From: Robertmurraya korlensis NBRC 107688
GTDB lineage: Bacteria; Bacillota; Bacilli; Bacillales; Cytobacillaceae
Length of the DNA stretch: 64,000 nt
Assembly (NCBI RefSeq): GCF_001591645.1
Contig: NZ_BCVH01000004.1
Coordinates: 124,001-188,000, forward strand
Reading direction: 5' to 3'
Part shown: positions 34,801 through 43,014 of the stretch, piece after piece
How the letters are laid out: each line of letters begins with the position of its first letter
How positions within the stretch are numbered: the stretch's first letter is position 1
Made by a program: the position numbers and the translations under genes
Notes under the pieces: generated by a model
What the model was told of the DNA's origin: nothing
Databases searched by the model: none
What the model saw: only the letters and a program-made list of their open reading frames with translations

Positions 34801-36934
34801 CAAGGATAACTCTCAATCTGGTTATACAGGAAATGTATACATCGATGCCTATGAAATGGATGGAACGCTTTTATGGCGTATCGATTTAGGAAAAAATATC
34901 CGTGCAGGTGCTCATTATACGCAGTTTTTAGTATATGACTTTGACGGTGATAGCAAAGCGGAAATTGCGTTTAAAACAGCTGACGGAACAATTGATGGCA
35001 TAGGGAATGTCATCGGAAGAGCGGACGCTGATCATCGTAACAGCACAGGGTATGTGCTTCAAGGATCAGAGTATTTAACTGTGTTTGAAGGGCAAACAGG
35101 AAAAGCGCTTGTTACAACCGAGTACGAACCACCACGTGGAGATGTAGCTTCGTGGGGAGATAGTTACGGGAACCGTGTGGACCGCTTCCTTGCTGCGGTT
35201 GCCTATCTTGATGGAGAAACACCAAGCATTATTATGGCACGTGGATATTATACAAGAACAGTACTAGCAGCCTATACGTTTAAAGATGGGAAATTAACAA
35301 AGCAATGGACGTTTGATACAAACCAAGAAGAATATCGTAGCTATGTCGGTCAAGGCTACCATAGCTTGAGCGTAAATGACGTAGATCGAGATGGAAAGGA
35401 TGAAATCGTTTACGGACAGATAGTCATTGATGATGATGGAAAAGGTCTGTACAACACAGGATTGGGTCATGGAGATGCTCTTCATGTGAGTGATTTGATT
35501 CCTGATCGACCTGGTTTAGAAGCCTTTGCTGTTCAAGAAAATAAGAGCGGACCTTATGGGTATGATATGCGAGATGCCGAAACAGGAGAAATTCTTTGGG
35601 GCGTAAAAACAGGTCAGGATACAGGTAGAGGCTTAGCGGCGGATATCGATCCTAATCATAGCGGAGCAGAAGCATGGGCTATTTCAGGTGCGTGGAACAG
35701 TCGAGAGGGTGGACTTCATGCAGCTACAGGTGAAAAAATTGCTGATAGTATTCCATCGTCGAACTTTGCTATCTGGTGGGATGGAGATCTACTCCGTGAA
35801 TTGTCGGACCACAATTGGAACGATGAAACAAAAACAGGTGTAGGTACAATTGATAAATGGGACTATAAAGAAAACAAATTAGTCAATCTGTTAACAGCCG
35901 AAGGTTCTCAGTCCAATAATGGTACAAAAGGGTCTCCGACTCTTCAAGCAGATTTGTTAGGTGACTGGCGTGAAGAAATTATTTGGCGTACAGATGATAG
36001 CAGTGCCTTACGTGTGTACATGACTACTGAAAAAACGGATCATCGTATTTTCACACTCATGCACGATCCACAATATCGATTATCGATTGCGTGGCAAAAT
36101 GTGGGTTACAACCAGCCTCCACATACAAGCTTCTTCCTTGGTGAAGGGATGAAAACTCCACCAGCACCGAGTATTAGTATTGTGGAGGTAGCTGATAAAC
36201 TAGCACCTGAAACGAGTACTGAAGTGGAAGGAACAAAAACAAATGAGTGGTATAACAAACCAGTTACCGTTCATTTCACAGCAGATGATAACAAATCAGG
36301 TGTGGAAGCGACATACTATTCATTAAATGACGGAGAAGCACAAGCAGGAAACAGTGTAACCATTGATACAGATGCAAAGCATGTTCTTAGCTATTGGAGT
36401 AAGGACAAAGCTGGAAATGTGGAAGATAAAAAGTCCATTGAGATCAACCTCGATCAGACAGGTCCAGAAATTACATTCTCTGTTGAAGATGGAGCAGAAT
36501 TTGGAGTAGACCAAATGGTAGACATCACTTCTAAAGCAGAAGACGCACTATCAGGAGTCGATACTTCTACGGATGTTAACATCTCAAAACCTGCCTATGA
36601 ACTTGGACTAGGTTCTCATTCGTACACTGCAGAAGCTGCGGACATGGCTGGAAATCGTTCGAGTCAATCCATCAACATTGTGGTGGTTGTTGATTATGAT
36701 CGATTAACTAGCTTGACCGGTCAGTTCCTAACAGAGAATGGAAGCACGGAAGACCTTAACTCCTTTGAATCAAAACTAATGGCAGCTAAACAATCAGAAG
36801 CAAGGGGAAATACGTCTGCTCACAACGGTCAACTCCGAGCGTTTATAAACCAAGTAAAAGCTCAGAGTAAAAAAGCATTTACAGAAGAGCAAGCAAATGT
36901 ATTAGTCGAACTTGCTGAGTCGTTAGTGAGATAG
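31862..36934 (+). CDS. Secreted rhamnogalacturonan acetylesterase-PL11 lyase fusion
   Basis: A 1690-residue modular exoenzyme. Order: signal peptide (1-33); malectin-like carbohydrate-binding module (about 42-180); SGNH/CE12-type esterase (about 188-405) with GDST (Ser197), GHND (265-266) and the Asp379/His382 pair; fibronectin III (about 424-508); second malectin-like module (511-650); two more fibronectin III domains (657-745, 752-845); PL11 rhamnogalacturonan lyase (about 854-1430) with DGDG calcium-type repeats; Ig-like segments (1445-1610); helical tail. The start is TTG with AAGGAGG. Family knowledge: deacetylates and cleaves the rhamnogalacturonan-I backbone of pectin. The second PL11 enzyme is at 53795. 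Confidence 0.92.
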   Translation: MITKRKGKGIISFVLSVLMVVSSFPFNPEEASAAEENSTIVKKFDFGTKDSPIMSGYTQVTPETAYTSEVTYGFADSSKVTGTDRNTSDELKSDFISAVGTSFQVDLEPGDYSITVIAGDADEAASVGVKAENIQKVQDTNIAKGEYIERTFNLALVDEQVNFEFTGDTPKINAMVISKLPQRTAADVPNVYIAGDSTVQTYDEYWKPEAGWGQMISRYFNDDVTFSNHAIGGRSTKSFINEGRLDNILQEIKPEDYFLVQFGHNDATISRPERYASVPDYKNYLKTYVNGARQRGATPILVTPVGRRDFNAETGKFNVSFPEYVQGMKEVAEELDVDLVDLSTFSVAYYDSIGPEGTLSVFLHTEPGIYQAFPNGSQDNTHFQEYGAIQLARLVSGGIKDLNNSLSAYVQDIEPPAQVPNKPTGVIASSISNAGAKLTWNEVDSADIYKIYRKLAGDGEYSLVGTSTLPRLNISGMEEGKTYQVVVTAVNGKGESEQSESVSITTKAATMKYDFGLAGSVIAEGYTGVNLSTLYTPERGYGIVNSTGMIGRDRSSGGDVIRDWLGYFSVGWKFNVDVPNGLYSVKVYVGDMLGSARTTLEIEGQDFGQISAPSRNFTSKIVPEVSVKDGQMNFAFGGSTGIVNGLEITPILAAPSGVAVKELSLNADSPSVSLTWNTVEEAKEYNIYRQTEGAFDYVKVGTSTSNAFTDQTVDVGMEYRYTVTTVDHANVETVPSIPLKVAMIDPNQPIPGTPMNLKVGEVNKNDVTISWDQVDGAVSYNVYRSKKQSGSYEFIGKTKQTSFKDETVLTTIPYFYKVAAVNAGGVSELSENIETPAVTKLKRQMEDLDRAPAAVKTEEGVLVSWRMLGTDPESIGFTVYRDGKKITSKPITTSTNLLDKEGTVDSIYEIHSVLDGKQKKVARNIKVLSNNHFDIPLKKPADGVTPLGDPYSYRANDASVGDLDGDGEYELVVKWDPTNSKDNSQSGYTGNVYIDAYEMDGTLLWRIDLGKNIRAGAHYTQFLVYDFDGDSKAEIAFKTADGTIDGIGNVIGRADADHRNSTGYVLQGSEYLTVFEGQTGKALVTTEYEPPRGDVASWGDSYGNRVDRFLAAVAYLDGETPSIIMARGYYTRTVLAAYTFKDGKLTKQWTFDTNQEEYRSYVGQGYHSLSVNDVDRDGKDEIVYGQIVIDDDGKGLYNTGLGHGDALHVSDLIPDRPGLEAFAVQENKSGPYGYDMRDAETGEILWGVKTGQDTGRGLAADIDPNHSGAEAWAISGAWNSREGGLHAATGEKIADSIPSSNFAIWWDGDLLRELSDHNWNDETKTGVGTIDKWDYKENKLVNLLTAEGSQSNNGTKGSPTLQADLLGDWREEIIWRTDDSSALRVYMTTEKTDHRIFTLMHDPQYRLSIAWQNVGYNQPPHTSFFLGEGMKTPPAPSISIVEVADKLAPETSTEVEGTKTNEWYNKPVTVHFTADDNKSGVEATYYSLNDGEAQAGNSVTIDTDAKHVLSYWSKDKAGNVEDKKSIEINLDQTGPEITFSVEDGAEFGVDQMVDITSKAEDALSGVDTSTDVNISKPAYELGLGSHSYTAEAADMAGNRSSQSINIVVVVDYDRLTSLTGQFLTENGSTEDLNSFESKLMAAKQSEARGNTSAHNGQLRAFINQVKAQSKKAFTEEQANVLVELAESLVR

Positions 36935-36958
36935 ATTGTTACCATTCCACCAAAGTAA

Positions 36959-36999
36959 AAAACTGGAGCGGACCCGTCATACGGTCGCTCCAGTTTTTT
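36959..36999 (+). terminator. Terminator of the esterase-lyase gene
   Basis: AACTGGAGC pairs with GCTCCAGTT, extended by an inner GACC/GGTC, followed by TTTTT. Confidence 0.9.
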
Positions 37000-37069
37000 G
37001 TATGATTAAAGTCGCTTTACAAATAATAGAATTACTATGTTTCGTTTTCTTGAAGGGAAATGGTGTTTA

Positions 37070-39307
37070 ATGTGGAAAGACTGGGGAATAGCACAAAAAG
37101 CAGCGTGTTATTTTGTTGTAGTTTATGTCACAATTAGTTCCTTATGGGTTTTAGGATCTGATTATATTTTTTCCAAAAATGTAAACTACCTACCTGTTTG
37201 GATGAGCACAGGGAAGGGATTGCTTTTCATCATTATAAGCAGCTTTCTTTTTTATAATTTGTTACAAAAAATGATCAGAGATATTGTGAAAGCTGAGCGG
37301 TATTATAGGCTAATTGTTGAAAATGTATCTGATTTAATTTTAGTGATTGATCGATCTGGAAAAATTGAATATATTTCTCCCTCCCTCCAGGTAATTATTG
37401 GATATCTACCGGAGGACTATATTGGAAAATACCTAGATGAAATTTTAAGTGAAGAAGAAATTACAAAATTACAAGGCAGTAATATCCAAAATGCACATCT
37501 AGTACCAATTACGTTTAGTATTAAAAACAACAATGGACGAAATGTTCTATTAGAAGGGAAAGCGGTGTTTCTACCGGGTAGACAAGATACGGACCGTTTC
37601 ATTGTTCTTGTTCAAGATATTACTGAACGAAACAAGGCAGAAAATAAGTTATTGGAGAGTGAAGAAAGGTATCGAAAACTAGTTGAGTATTCTCCCGAAA
37701 CAACTCTAATTCATATAAACAGGAAGGTAGTCTATGCAAATCGAGCTGGCTTGGAGTTGGTAGGTGCTCAACACATGGAACAAGTGATTGGTCGAGATGT
37801 TCTTGATTTTATATACCATACGGATTTAAATCAAGCTGTTAATCGAATGATAAAAGTTCAAGAAGGTGTTTCAGAAATAAATGAGTATCGAATTCTTCGA
37901 TTGGATGGAAGTATTATTTATGTTGAAATCTTGGCATTTCAAACGACATATGAAGGAGAAGAGGCTGTCCAAGTTATCATCCGAGACATTTCGAAACGAA
38001 AAAAGGCAGAGGAACAAGTTCAATTTTTAGCATACTATGATTCACTAACTGGTATTGCGAATCGGAATCTTCTTTATGAACACTTACGTGAAGCGGTAGT
38101 TAGAAATGAAAGTAAGGGGCTAACATTTGCTGTATTGTTTTTAGATTTAGATCGTTTTAAGGTGATAAATGATACATATGGGCATAGTTTTGGTGATCTA
38201 TTACTGCAGCAAGTGTCTAAAAGACTAATGAACACGCTCGGTGAAGAGGGCGAGATTTTCCGTTATGGAGGAGACGAGTTTATTATTGTACTTAACACCA
38301 ATGAAGCAGATAAAGTTTCTCAAACTGCAGAAAAGATCATTTGTACCTTGGCATCTCCCTTTGTCATCAAAGATCGACAAATGTTCATTTCCACAAGTAT
38401 AGGAATCAGTGTTTTTCCAAAGGACGGTGAAAATGTAGAGGCGCTAATCCAAAATTCAGATATCGCTATGTACAATGCAAAGGAAAATGGGAAAAATACG
38501 TATCAATATTACAACTCGTCATTAAATCTCACTCATCAACGCCGGATGGAATTAGAAAATGGGCTTCGGAATGCTATACAAAATCATGAATTGAGCCTTC
38601 ACTATCAACCTCAGGTTAACCTGGATTCTAATCAAGTGATTGGTTTAGAAGCACTGATTCGATGGAACCACCCTGAATATGGTTTGATCTCTCCAACAGA
38701 ATTTATCCCACTTGCTGAGGAGACAGGGCTTATTTTCTCTATAGGAAAGTGGGTACTTAAAACTGCGTGTAGTCAGTGTAAGCAATGGATTGAAATGGGT
38801 TTACCAATTGAGAATGTAGCGGTAAATGTGTCTCCTTTGCAATTTCGAGAGAAAAGCTTTGTTACTTCCGTACATAAGATAATAGAAGAGACAGGCATAC
38901 CACCGAGATATCTCGAATTAGAGATTACAGAAAGTGTAACTAGTAATGTTGATCTGGCCTTGACGATTATGAGAGAAATTAAGGCACTTGGGGTACATCT
39001 TGCAATTGATGACTTTGGTACGGGATATTCTTCCTTAAATTATTTAAGACATTTTCCGATTGATAAATTAAAAATTGATAAGTCATTCATTGATGAAATT
39101 AATCAGCATAAAGATGGTGAAGTCATCGTACAAACGATAATTGAACTTGGTAATCGATTACGTTTCCAGGTCATTGCCGAAGGAGTAGAAAATAAAGAAC
39201 AAGTCACTTTTTTAAGAGAAAATAAATGTTATTTAGCACAAGGTTATTACTACAGTAGACCGCTTCCTGCAGAGAAGATAAAAGATCTATTAATGATGGT
39301 TGAGTAG
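37070..39307 (+). CDS. Membrane PAS-PAS-GGDEF-EAL protein
   Basis: A 745-residue membrane-bound c-di-GMP enzyme. Two membrane segments (about 10-30 and 44-64) flank a short outside loop. Two PAS domains follow (about 75-195, VSDLILVIDRSGKIEYISPS; and 200-320), then GGDEF (intact motif at 400-404) and EAL (EALIRW at 527, EITES, DDFGTGYSS, KIDKSF). The start is placed at the ATG at 37070, since the ATG at 37037 has no ribosome binding site; even here the site (GGTG) is weak. Unlike the gene at 25498, no riboswitch precedes it. Confidence 0.9.
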   Translation: MWKDWGIAQKAACYFVVVYVTISSLWVLGSDYIFSKNVNYLPVWMSTGKGLLFIIISSFLFYNLLQKMIRDIVKAERYYRLIVENVSDLILVIDRSGKIEYISPSLQVIIGYLPEDYIGKYLDEILSEEEITKLQGSNIQNAHLVPITFSIKNNNGRNVLLEGKAVFLPGRQDTDRFIVLVQDITERNKAENKLLESEERYRKLVEYSPETTLIHINRKVVYANRAGLELVGAQHMEQVIGRDVLDFIYHTDLNQAVNRMIKVQEGVSEINEYRILRLDGSIIYVEILAFQTTYEGEEAVQVIIRDISKRKKAEEQVQFLAYYDSLTGIANRNLLYEHLREAVVRNESKGLTFAVLFLDLDRFKVINDTYGHSFGDLLLQQVSKRLMNTLGEEGEIFRYGGDEFIIVLNTNEADKVSQTAEKIICTLASPFVIKDRQMFISTSIGISVFPKDGENVEALIQNSDIAMYNAKENGKNTYQYYNSSLNLTHQRRMELENGLRNAIQNHELSLHYQPQVNLDSNQVIGLEALIRWNHPEYGLISPTEFIPLAEETGLIFSIGKWVLKTACSQCKQWIEMGLPIENVAVNVSPLQFREKSFVTSVHKIIEETGIPPRYLELEITESVTSNVDLALTIMREIKALGVHLAIDDFGTGYSSLNYLRHFPIDKLKIDKSFIDEINQHKDGEVIVQTIIELGNRLRFQVIAEGVENKEQVTFLRENKCYLAQGYYYSRPLPAEKIKDLLMMVE

Positions 39308-39346
39308 AAGATCCTCAAGGAACTTATAGCTGAAGGATCTTTTTCT
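39307..39346 (+). terminator. Terminator of the second GGDEF-EAL gene
   Basis: AAGATCC..TCA pairs with TGA..GGATCTT, then TTTCT. Confidence 0.7.
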
Positions 39347-39435
39347 AATAAATTTTTCCAATTACTCTTCCCTTCAATTAGGAATATAGTTATAATTAGT
39401 GTAAAAATACACTATATTTCCAACAGGAGGGAATT

Positions 39436-40581
39436 ATGAGGTTATTCGGTGCAATGGTAGTTGTTATCGTCTGTGGATTTATTGGATTCTATGGAACCGT
39501 TATACTAACACTTTCAAGATCGGCAGAGTTTTATCTTATATATACACCTATCGTGATACTTGGGTTCATTATTATCTCGATACTCGGTATTTATGATCAA
39601 TTAAAGAAAAAGGGTATGAAAAGAATTGCTATTGGTTTCCTCACTCTTGCATTTTGTACTGTGGCTGGGTTTGAAGGCTATCAATATTATGTGAAAAGTC
39701 TGGAAGTGGTAAGTACGCAAGATGTTGACTTATCACAATACCGTCCATTCGTCCGGAATTCGAAGGTTGTAACATTAAATGAGGCTTCTACTTTTAAAAT
39801 TAAGGAGGATCTTCCAACACTTGATGGTGCAACCGCTCTCTATCCCGTTTATGCAGGGTTTGTTCAAGCCGTCTACCCGAAAAAAGTATATTCATTAGAT
39901 GAAAGTGAGGTTGTTTCAACTCAAACAGGTTATGCATTCGAACGCTTGGTGAAAGGTGAAGTTGATATGGTTTTTATGGCAAAGCCGTCTGAAGAACAAA
40001 TGGACTTCGCTAGACTCCAAGGAGTTGAATTGGCGTTAACACCCATTGGGAGAGAAGCGTTTGTATTTTTCGTTCACAAGGACAATCCAGTTGAAGAGTT
40101 ATCCGTTAGGGAGATTCAAGGTATTTATTCAGGAAAAATCGCTAACTGGAAGGAAGTAGGGGGCAAGGACAAAGAAATTCGAGCATTTCAACGACCAGAG
40201 GGAAGTGGGAGTCAATCTGCTTTAGTTAATTTTATGGGTGACACATCTCTTATGAATCCACCGGCAAAGGATATCGTGTCTGGTATGGGAGGCATTATTC
40301 GAGAAATAAGTAATTACCAAAACCGTCCGAATGCTATCGGTTTCTCGTTCAGACATTTTTCTGAGGAAATGGTTCAGAATGGAGAAATTAAGAATGTTGC
40401 CATAAATGGAGTGTTACCTACAAAAGAAAATATTCAGAACGAAACGTACCCAATTGTCGCTAATTTCTATGCTATTACGGCTTCAAGCAAAAACCCCCAT
40501 CTTGAAGAATTTATTCAATGGATGCAATCCAAGCAGGGGCAGGAGATTGTCGAGCGATCGGGGTACGTACCGGTAGAATAG
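39436..40581 (+). CDS. Membrane-anchored PstS-like substrate-binding protein
   Basis: A 381-residue protein with three membrane segments (about 4-26, 33-53, 60-80) instead of a signal peptide and lipobox. A periplasmic-binding-protein domain of the phosphate type follows (about 110-380: TLDGATALYPVYAGF, VREIQGIYSGKIANWKEVGG, RPEGSGSQSAL, NAIGFSFRHFSEEM). The Ser/Gly/Asp phosphate-binding pattern is largely kept. No pst permease or ATPase gene lies nearby. It may sense or bind phosphate outside rather than feed a transporter (inference). AGGAGGG precedes the ATG. Confidence 0.82.
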   Translation: MRLFGAMVVVIVCGFIGFYGTVILTLSRSAEFYLIYTPIVILGFIIISILGIYDQLKKKGMKRIAIGFLTLAFCTVAGFEGYQYYVKSLEVVSTQDVDLSQYRPFVRNSKVVTLNEASTFKIKEDLPTLDGATALYPVYAGFVQAVYPKKVYSLDESEVVSTQTGYAFERLVKGEVDMVFMAKPSEEQMDFARLQGVELALTPIGREAFVFFVHKDNPVEELSVREIQGIYSGKIANWKEVGGKDKEIRAFQRPEGSGSQSALVNFMGDTSLMNPPAKDIVSGMGGIIREISNYQNRPNAIGFSFRHFSEEMVQNGEIKNVAINGVLPTKENIQNETYPIVANFYAITASSKNPHLEEFIQWMQSKQGQEIVERSGYVPVE

Positions 40582-40648
40582 TTTTAACTAGTGTCTGGAC
40601 GAGAAATGATATTTATAGCTTAATAGTCTCCCGAATTAGAGTTAAGGT

Positions 40649-40721
40649 GTCATAAAAGCGGTTCATGACAACGAACCTACCTACATAAAAGATACAAGAG
40701 TCATAAAGCGGTCGTTATGAC
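40649..40721 (+). repeat. Twin related hairpins in an intergenic stretch
   Basis: Two palindromic units start with GTCATAAAAGCGGT or GTCATAAAGCGGT and end with ATGAC (40649-40669 and 40700-40721). The second has a 7-bp stem GTCATAA/TTATGAC. No U-tract follows either. The surrounding 268 bases hold no gene that I can support. Confidence 0.55.
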
Positions 40722-40849
40722 GCGATGACCCAAGAAATTAGGGGGAGATGTATTATAAAAGACTGGAGCTAGCGTGGAAAAATCCTCGTACCTGTGTTAA
40801 TGCTATTTTGAAAAGATATATAATAAAGGTCATAACACGAAATTAGGAA

Positions 40850-41185
40850 GTGGTTCCAATCATCAGTGCAATTATATTATTTATTTGTGCAGGAGTAGCA
40901 GAAATTGGTGGAGGCTACTTAATTTGGCTTTGGATTCGCGAGGGAAAACCTACCTATTGGGGAATAGCTGGTGGAATCCTCTTAGCTCTTTATGGTGTCA
41001 TTGCTGCCTTTCAATCATTCCCGTCCTTTGGTAGAATTTACGCCGCCTATGGTGGAGTATTTATTATTCTTTCCGTTCTATGGGGATGGGGAGTGGATAA
41101 AAAAACACCAGATTTGTACGATTGGGTAGGGGCTGCCATTTGCTTATTAGGTGCCTCCATTATCTTATTTGCCCCACGTCAATAA
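40850..41185 (+). CDS. YnfA family (UPF0060) membrane protein
   Basis: A 111-residue small membrane protein with four hydrophobic segments. It has the family hallmarks [20 protein letters not shown] (about residues 14-33), [10 protein letters not shown] and [16 protein letters not shown]. The only start in frame is a GTG, with AGGAA rather close to it; a stop codon lies just upstream in frame. The fold is like small multidrug-resistance transporters, but the substrate is unknown. Confidence 0.9.
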   Translation: MVPIISAIILFICAGVAEIGGGYLIWLWIREGKPTYWGIAGGILLALYGVIAAFQSFPSFGRIYAAYGGVFIILSVLWGWGVDKKTPDLYDWVGAAICLLGASIILFAPRQ

Positions 41186-41186
41186 A

Positions 41187-41218
41187 AAGAAGCGTATTTT
41201 GCTTGAAATACGCTTTTT
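41187..41218 (+). terminator. Bidirectional terminator
   Basis: AAGCGTATTT pairs with AAATACGCTT, flanked by AAAAAG and TTTAG; shared by convergent genes. Confidence 0.85.
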
Positions 41219-41224
41219 AGACTA

Positions 41225-41659
41225 CTATTCTAAGCTTTTTATCATTAAAACATGAGGAATATCAGCTTCTATAAAGATGTCGGAGGACGTGTGATAACCC
41301 AGTTTATGATAAAATCCCTCTGCTTGTGTTTGTCCGTGCAATTTTGCATGTTTCATTCCTTTTTTTCGTGCGATTTCTTCCAGTGTTTGAATAATGACTT
41401 TTCCTATACCATACTTTCGATAGGGTTCTAATATACAAATTCTTTCTAACTTACCGAAGTGATTAATATATCGGACGCGTCCCGTACCGACAGCTTCTTC
41501 TTGGTAATATACTAATATATGTTCACATTCACCCTCGAGGGTATCAAACTGATCAAACTCTTCCTCCAATGGAACCCCTTGTTCATCCACAAAAACCTTT
41601 TCTCTAATCAAAAAAGCTTTATGTAAATCCTCTTGTATCGTAATTCTCTTTGTATGCAT
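41225..41659 (-). CDS. GNAT acetyltransferase, YjcF-like
   Basis: A 144-residue GNAT protein. The acetyl-CoA loop is seen as ILEPYRKYGIGKVIIQTLEEIA (about residues 76-97), preceded by the AVGTGRVRY strand and with the N-terminal IREKVFVDEQGVPLEEEFDQFD typical of the YjcF/ElaA-like group. AAAGGAATGAG precedes the ATG. The substrate is unknown. Confidence 0.85.
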   Translation of the reverse strand: MHTKRITIQEDLHKAFLIREKVFVDEQGVPLEEEFDQFDTLEGECEHILVYYQEEAVGTGRVRYINHFGKLERICILEPYRKYGIGKVIIQTLEEIARKKGMKHAKLHGQTQAEGFYHKLGYHTSSDIFIEADIPHVLMIKSLE

Positions 41660-41689
41660 CTTCTCATTCCTTTACATTACTTTTGTAGG

Positions 41690-42904
41690 TTACTTATAAT
41701 ACTTGCTCGGCATAACGGTAACATGTGTTGATGAGGTCAATCTTATGAAAAAAGAAAGGAAAAATCCAATCAATAATAAACAGCCTAATACACTAAAGGA
41801 CAAAATGTATACTCCTGTATTTATTAAAGCTAATGCTAATAAGGGTCCTGTACTTGCACCAACGAATAATATGAAGGCGTTGAATGACACGGCACTACCT
41901 CTGGCATGGCCGGCTAATTGGCTAACAATGGAGATGACAATCGGATTGGCTGTTGCTATTCCTAATACAAATATAATACTAGCAAAAATAATATATGGAA
42001 GGGAAGGACTTACGCCTATTCCAAACAGCCCGGCAGCAGAAAGAGCCAGCCCTACCTTCAGTACGGTGGTTTTTCCAAGTTTTTGTGCTAATCTACCAGC
42101 AAATAATGATAATAACATGCCAATGATACCAGCTGCACGCACATATAAGATGTCTTTTTCAATCAGACCAAACTGAATAGATAGATAACTTCCTAGGATT
42201 GTATACATCCCAACTAAAGATAATAATAGAAAGAATGTAATACAAAAGGCCAGCAGAATCTGAGGTTGTTTTCCTAATAAGGACATTCTTTTAAAAGCTT
42301 CCATCATAGGTACATGTGGTCTAACCATAGTATCTTTCGGTAAATAGATGATAATCAGTATGAGAGTCACCAAATAAAGTATTCCTAACAAAAGGAAAAT
42401 AGCCTGCCAGCCTAAATATTCATTTACAAGCCCACTATACACTTGCCCCACAACTCCAGCCATTAAAAGCCCCGAACTGACAAATCCAACAGCGGTTAAC
42501 CTTTTCTCTGGTGGAAACATTTCTCCCGCATAGACCAAGGAGATTGGAGCAAATGCAGCAGATATCAGTCCTTGTAACCCTCTAAGTATTAGTAAACCGT
42601 AAAAATTATCTACAAAGCCTATGCCAAAAGTGATTACTGTTAACAAGCTAATGCTCGTAACTAAAAACAATTTCCGGCCATAACGATCCGAAAATGGACC
42701 ATACAATAAACATCCCACTGCATAACAAATCGAGTAGGAACTTGCGAGCCAAGCTACCTGAGTGATGGATACGTGAAGGGTATTGGACAAGACGGAGGCT
42801 AAAGGAATTGTCACGTACATGCTAGATAACACCACTAACCCACACCAAAATAAGATCATCGTCATAAGGGGGTAGTTATTGGGTAGCTTAATTGATTGGG
42901 TCAT
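41690..42904 (-). CDS. MFS efflux-type transporter
   Basis: A 404-residue major facilitator protein with 12 hydrophobic segments. The loop motif between segments 2 and 3 reads GPFSDRYGRKLFL (about residues 69-81) and the family motif near segment 5 is present (SSGLLMAGVVGQVYSG). The substrate is not deducible; the closest general type is drug/metabolite efflux. AGGAGG precedes the ATG. It follows no regulator gene. Confidence 0.88.
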   Translation of the reverse strand: MTQSIKLPNNYPLMTMILFWCGLVVLSSMYVTIPLASVLSNTLHVSITQVAWLASSYSICYAVGCLLYGPFSDRYGRKLFLVTSISLLTVITFGIGFVDNFYGLLILRGLQGLISAAFAPISLVYAGEMFPPEKRLTAVGFVSSGLLMAGVVGQVYSGLVNEYLGWQAIFLLLGILYLVTLILIIIYLPKDTMVRPHVPMMEAFKRMSLLGKQPQILLAFCITFFLLLSLVGMYTILGSYLSIQFGLIEKDILYVRAAGIIGMLLSLFAGRLAQKLGKTTVLKVGLALSAAGLFGIGVSPSLPYIIFASIIFVLGIATANPIVISIVSQLAGHARGSAVSFNAFILFVGASTGPLLALALINTGVYILSFSVLGCLLLIGFFLSFFIRLTSSTHVTVMPSKYYK

Positions 42905-43014
42905 TTAATGGACCTCCTGTTCACGATTTGGATAAATATTTACATTAACAATTTAATAGTTATACCGATATAAATAGTGTCATTATTAAAATTGTACATC
43001 ATGGAGGGTTCACA

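Noticed and set aside
41703..42176. Plus-strand open frame of 157 codons inside the MFS gene
   Set aside because: Mirror of membrane-segment codons on the other strand; no recognisable protein.
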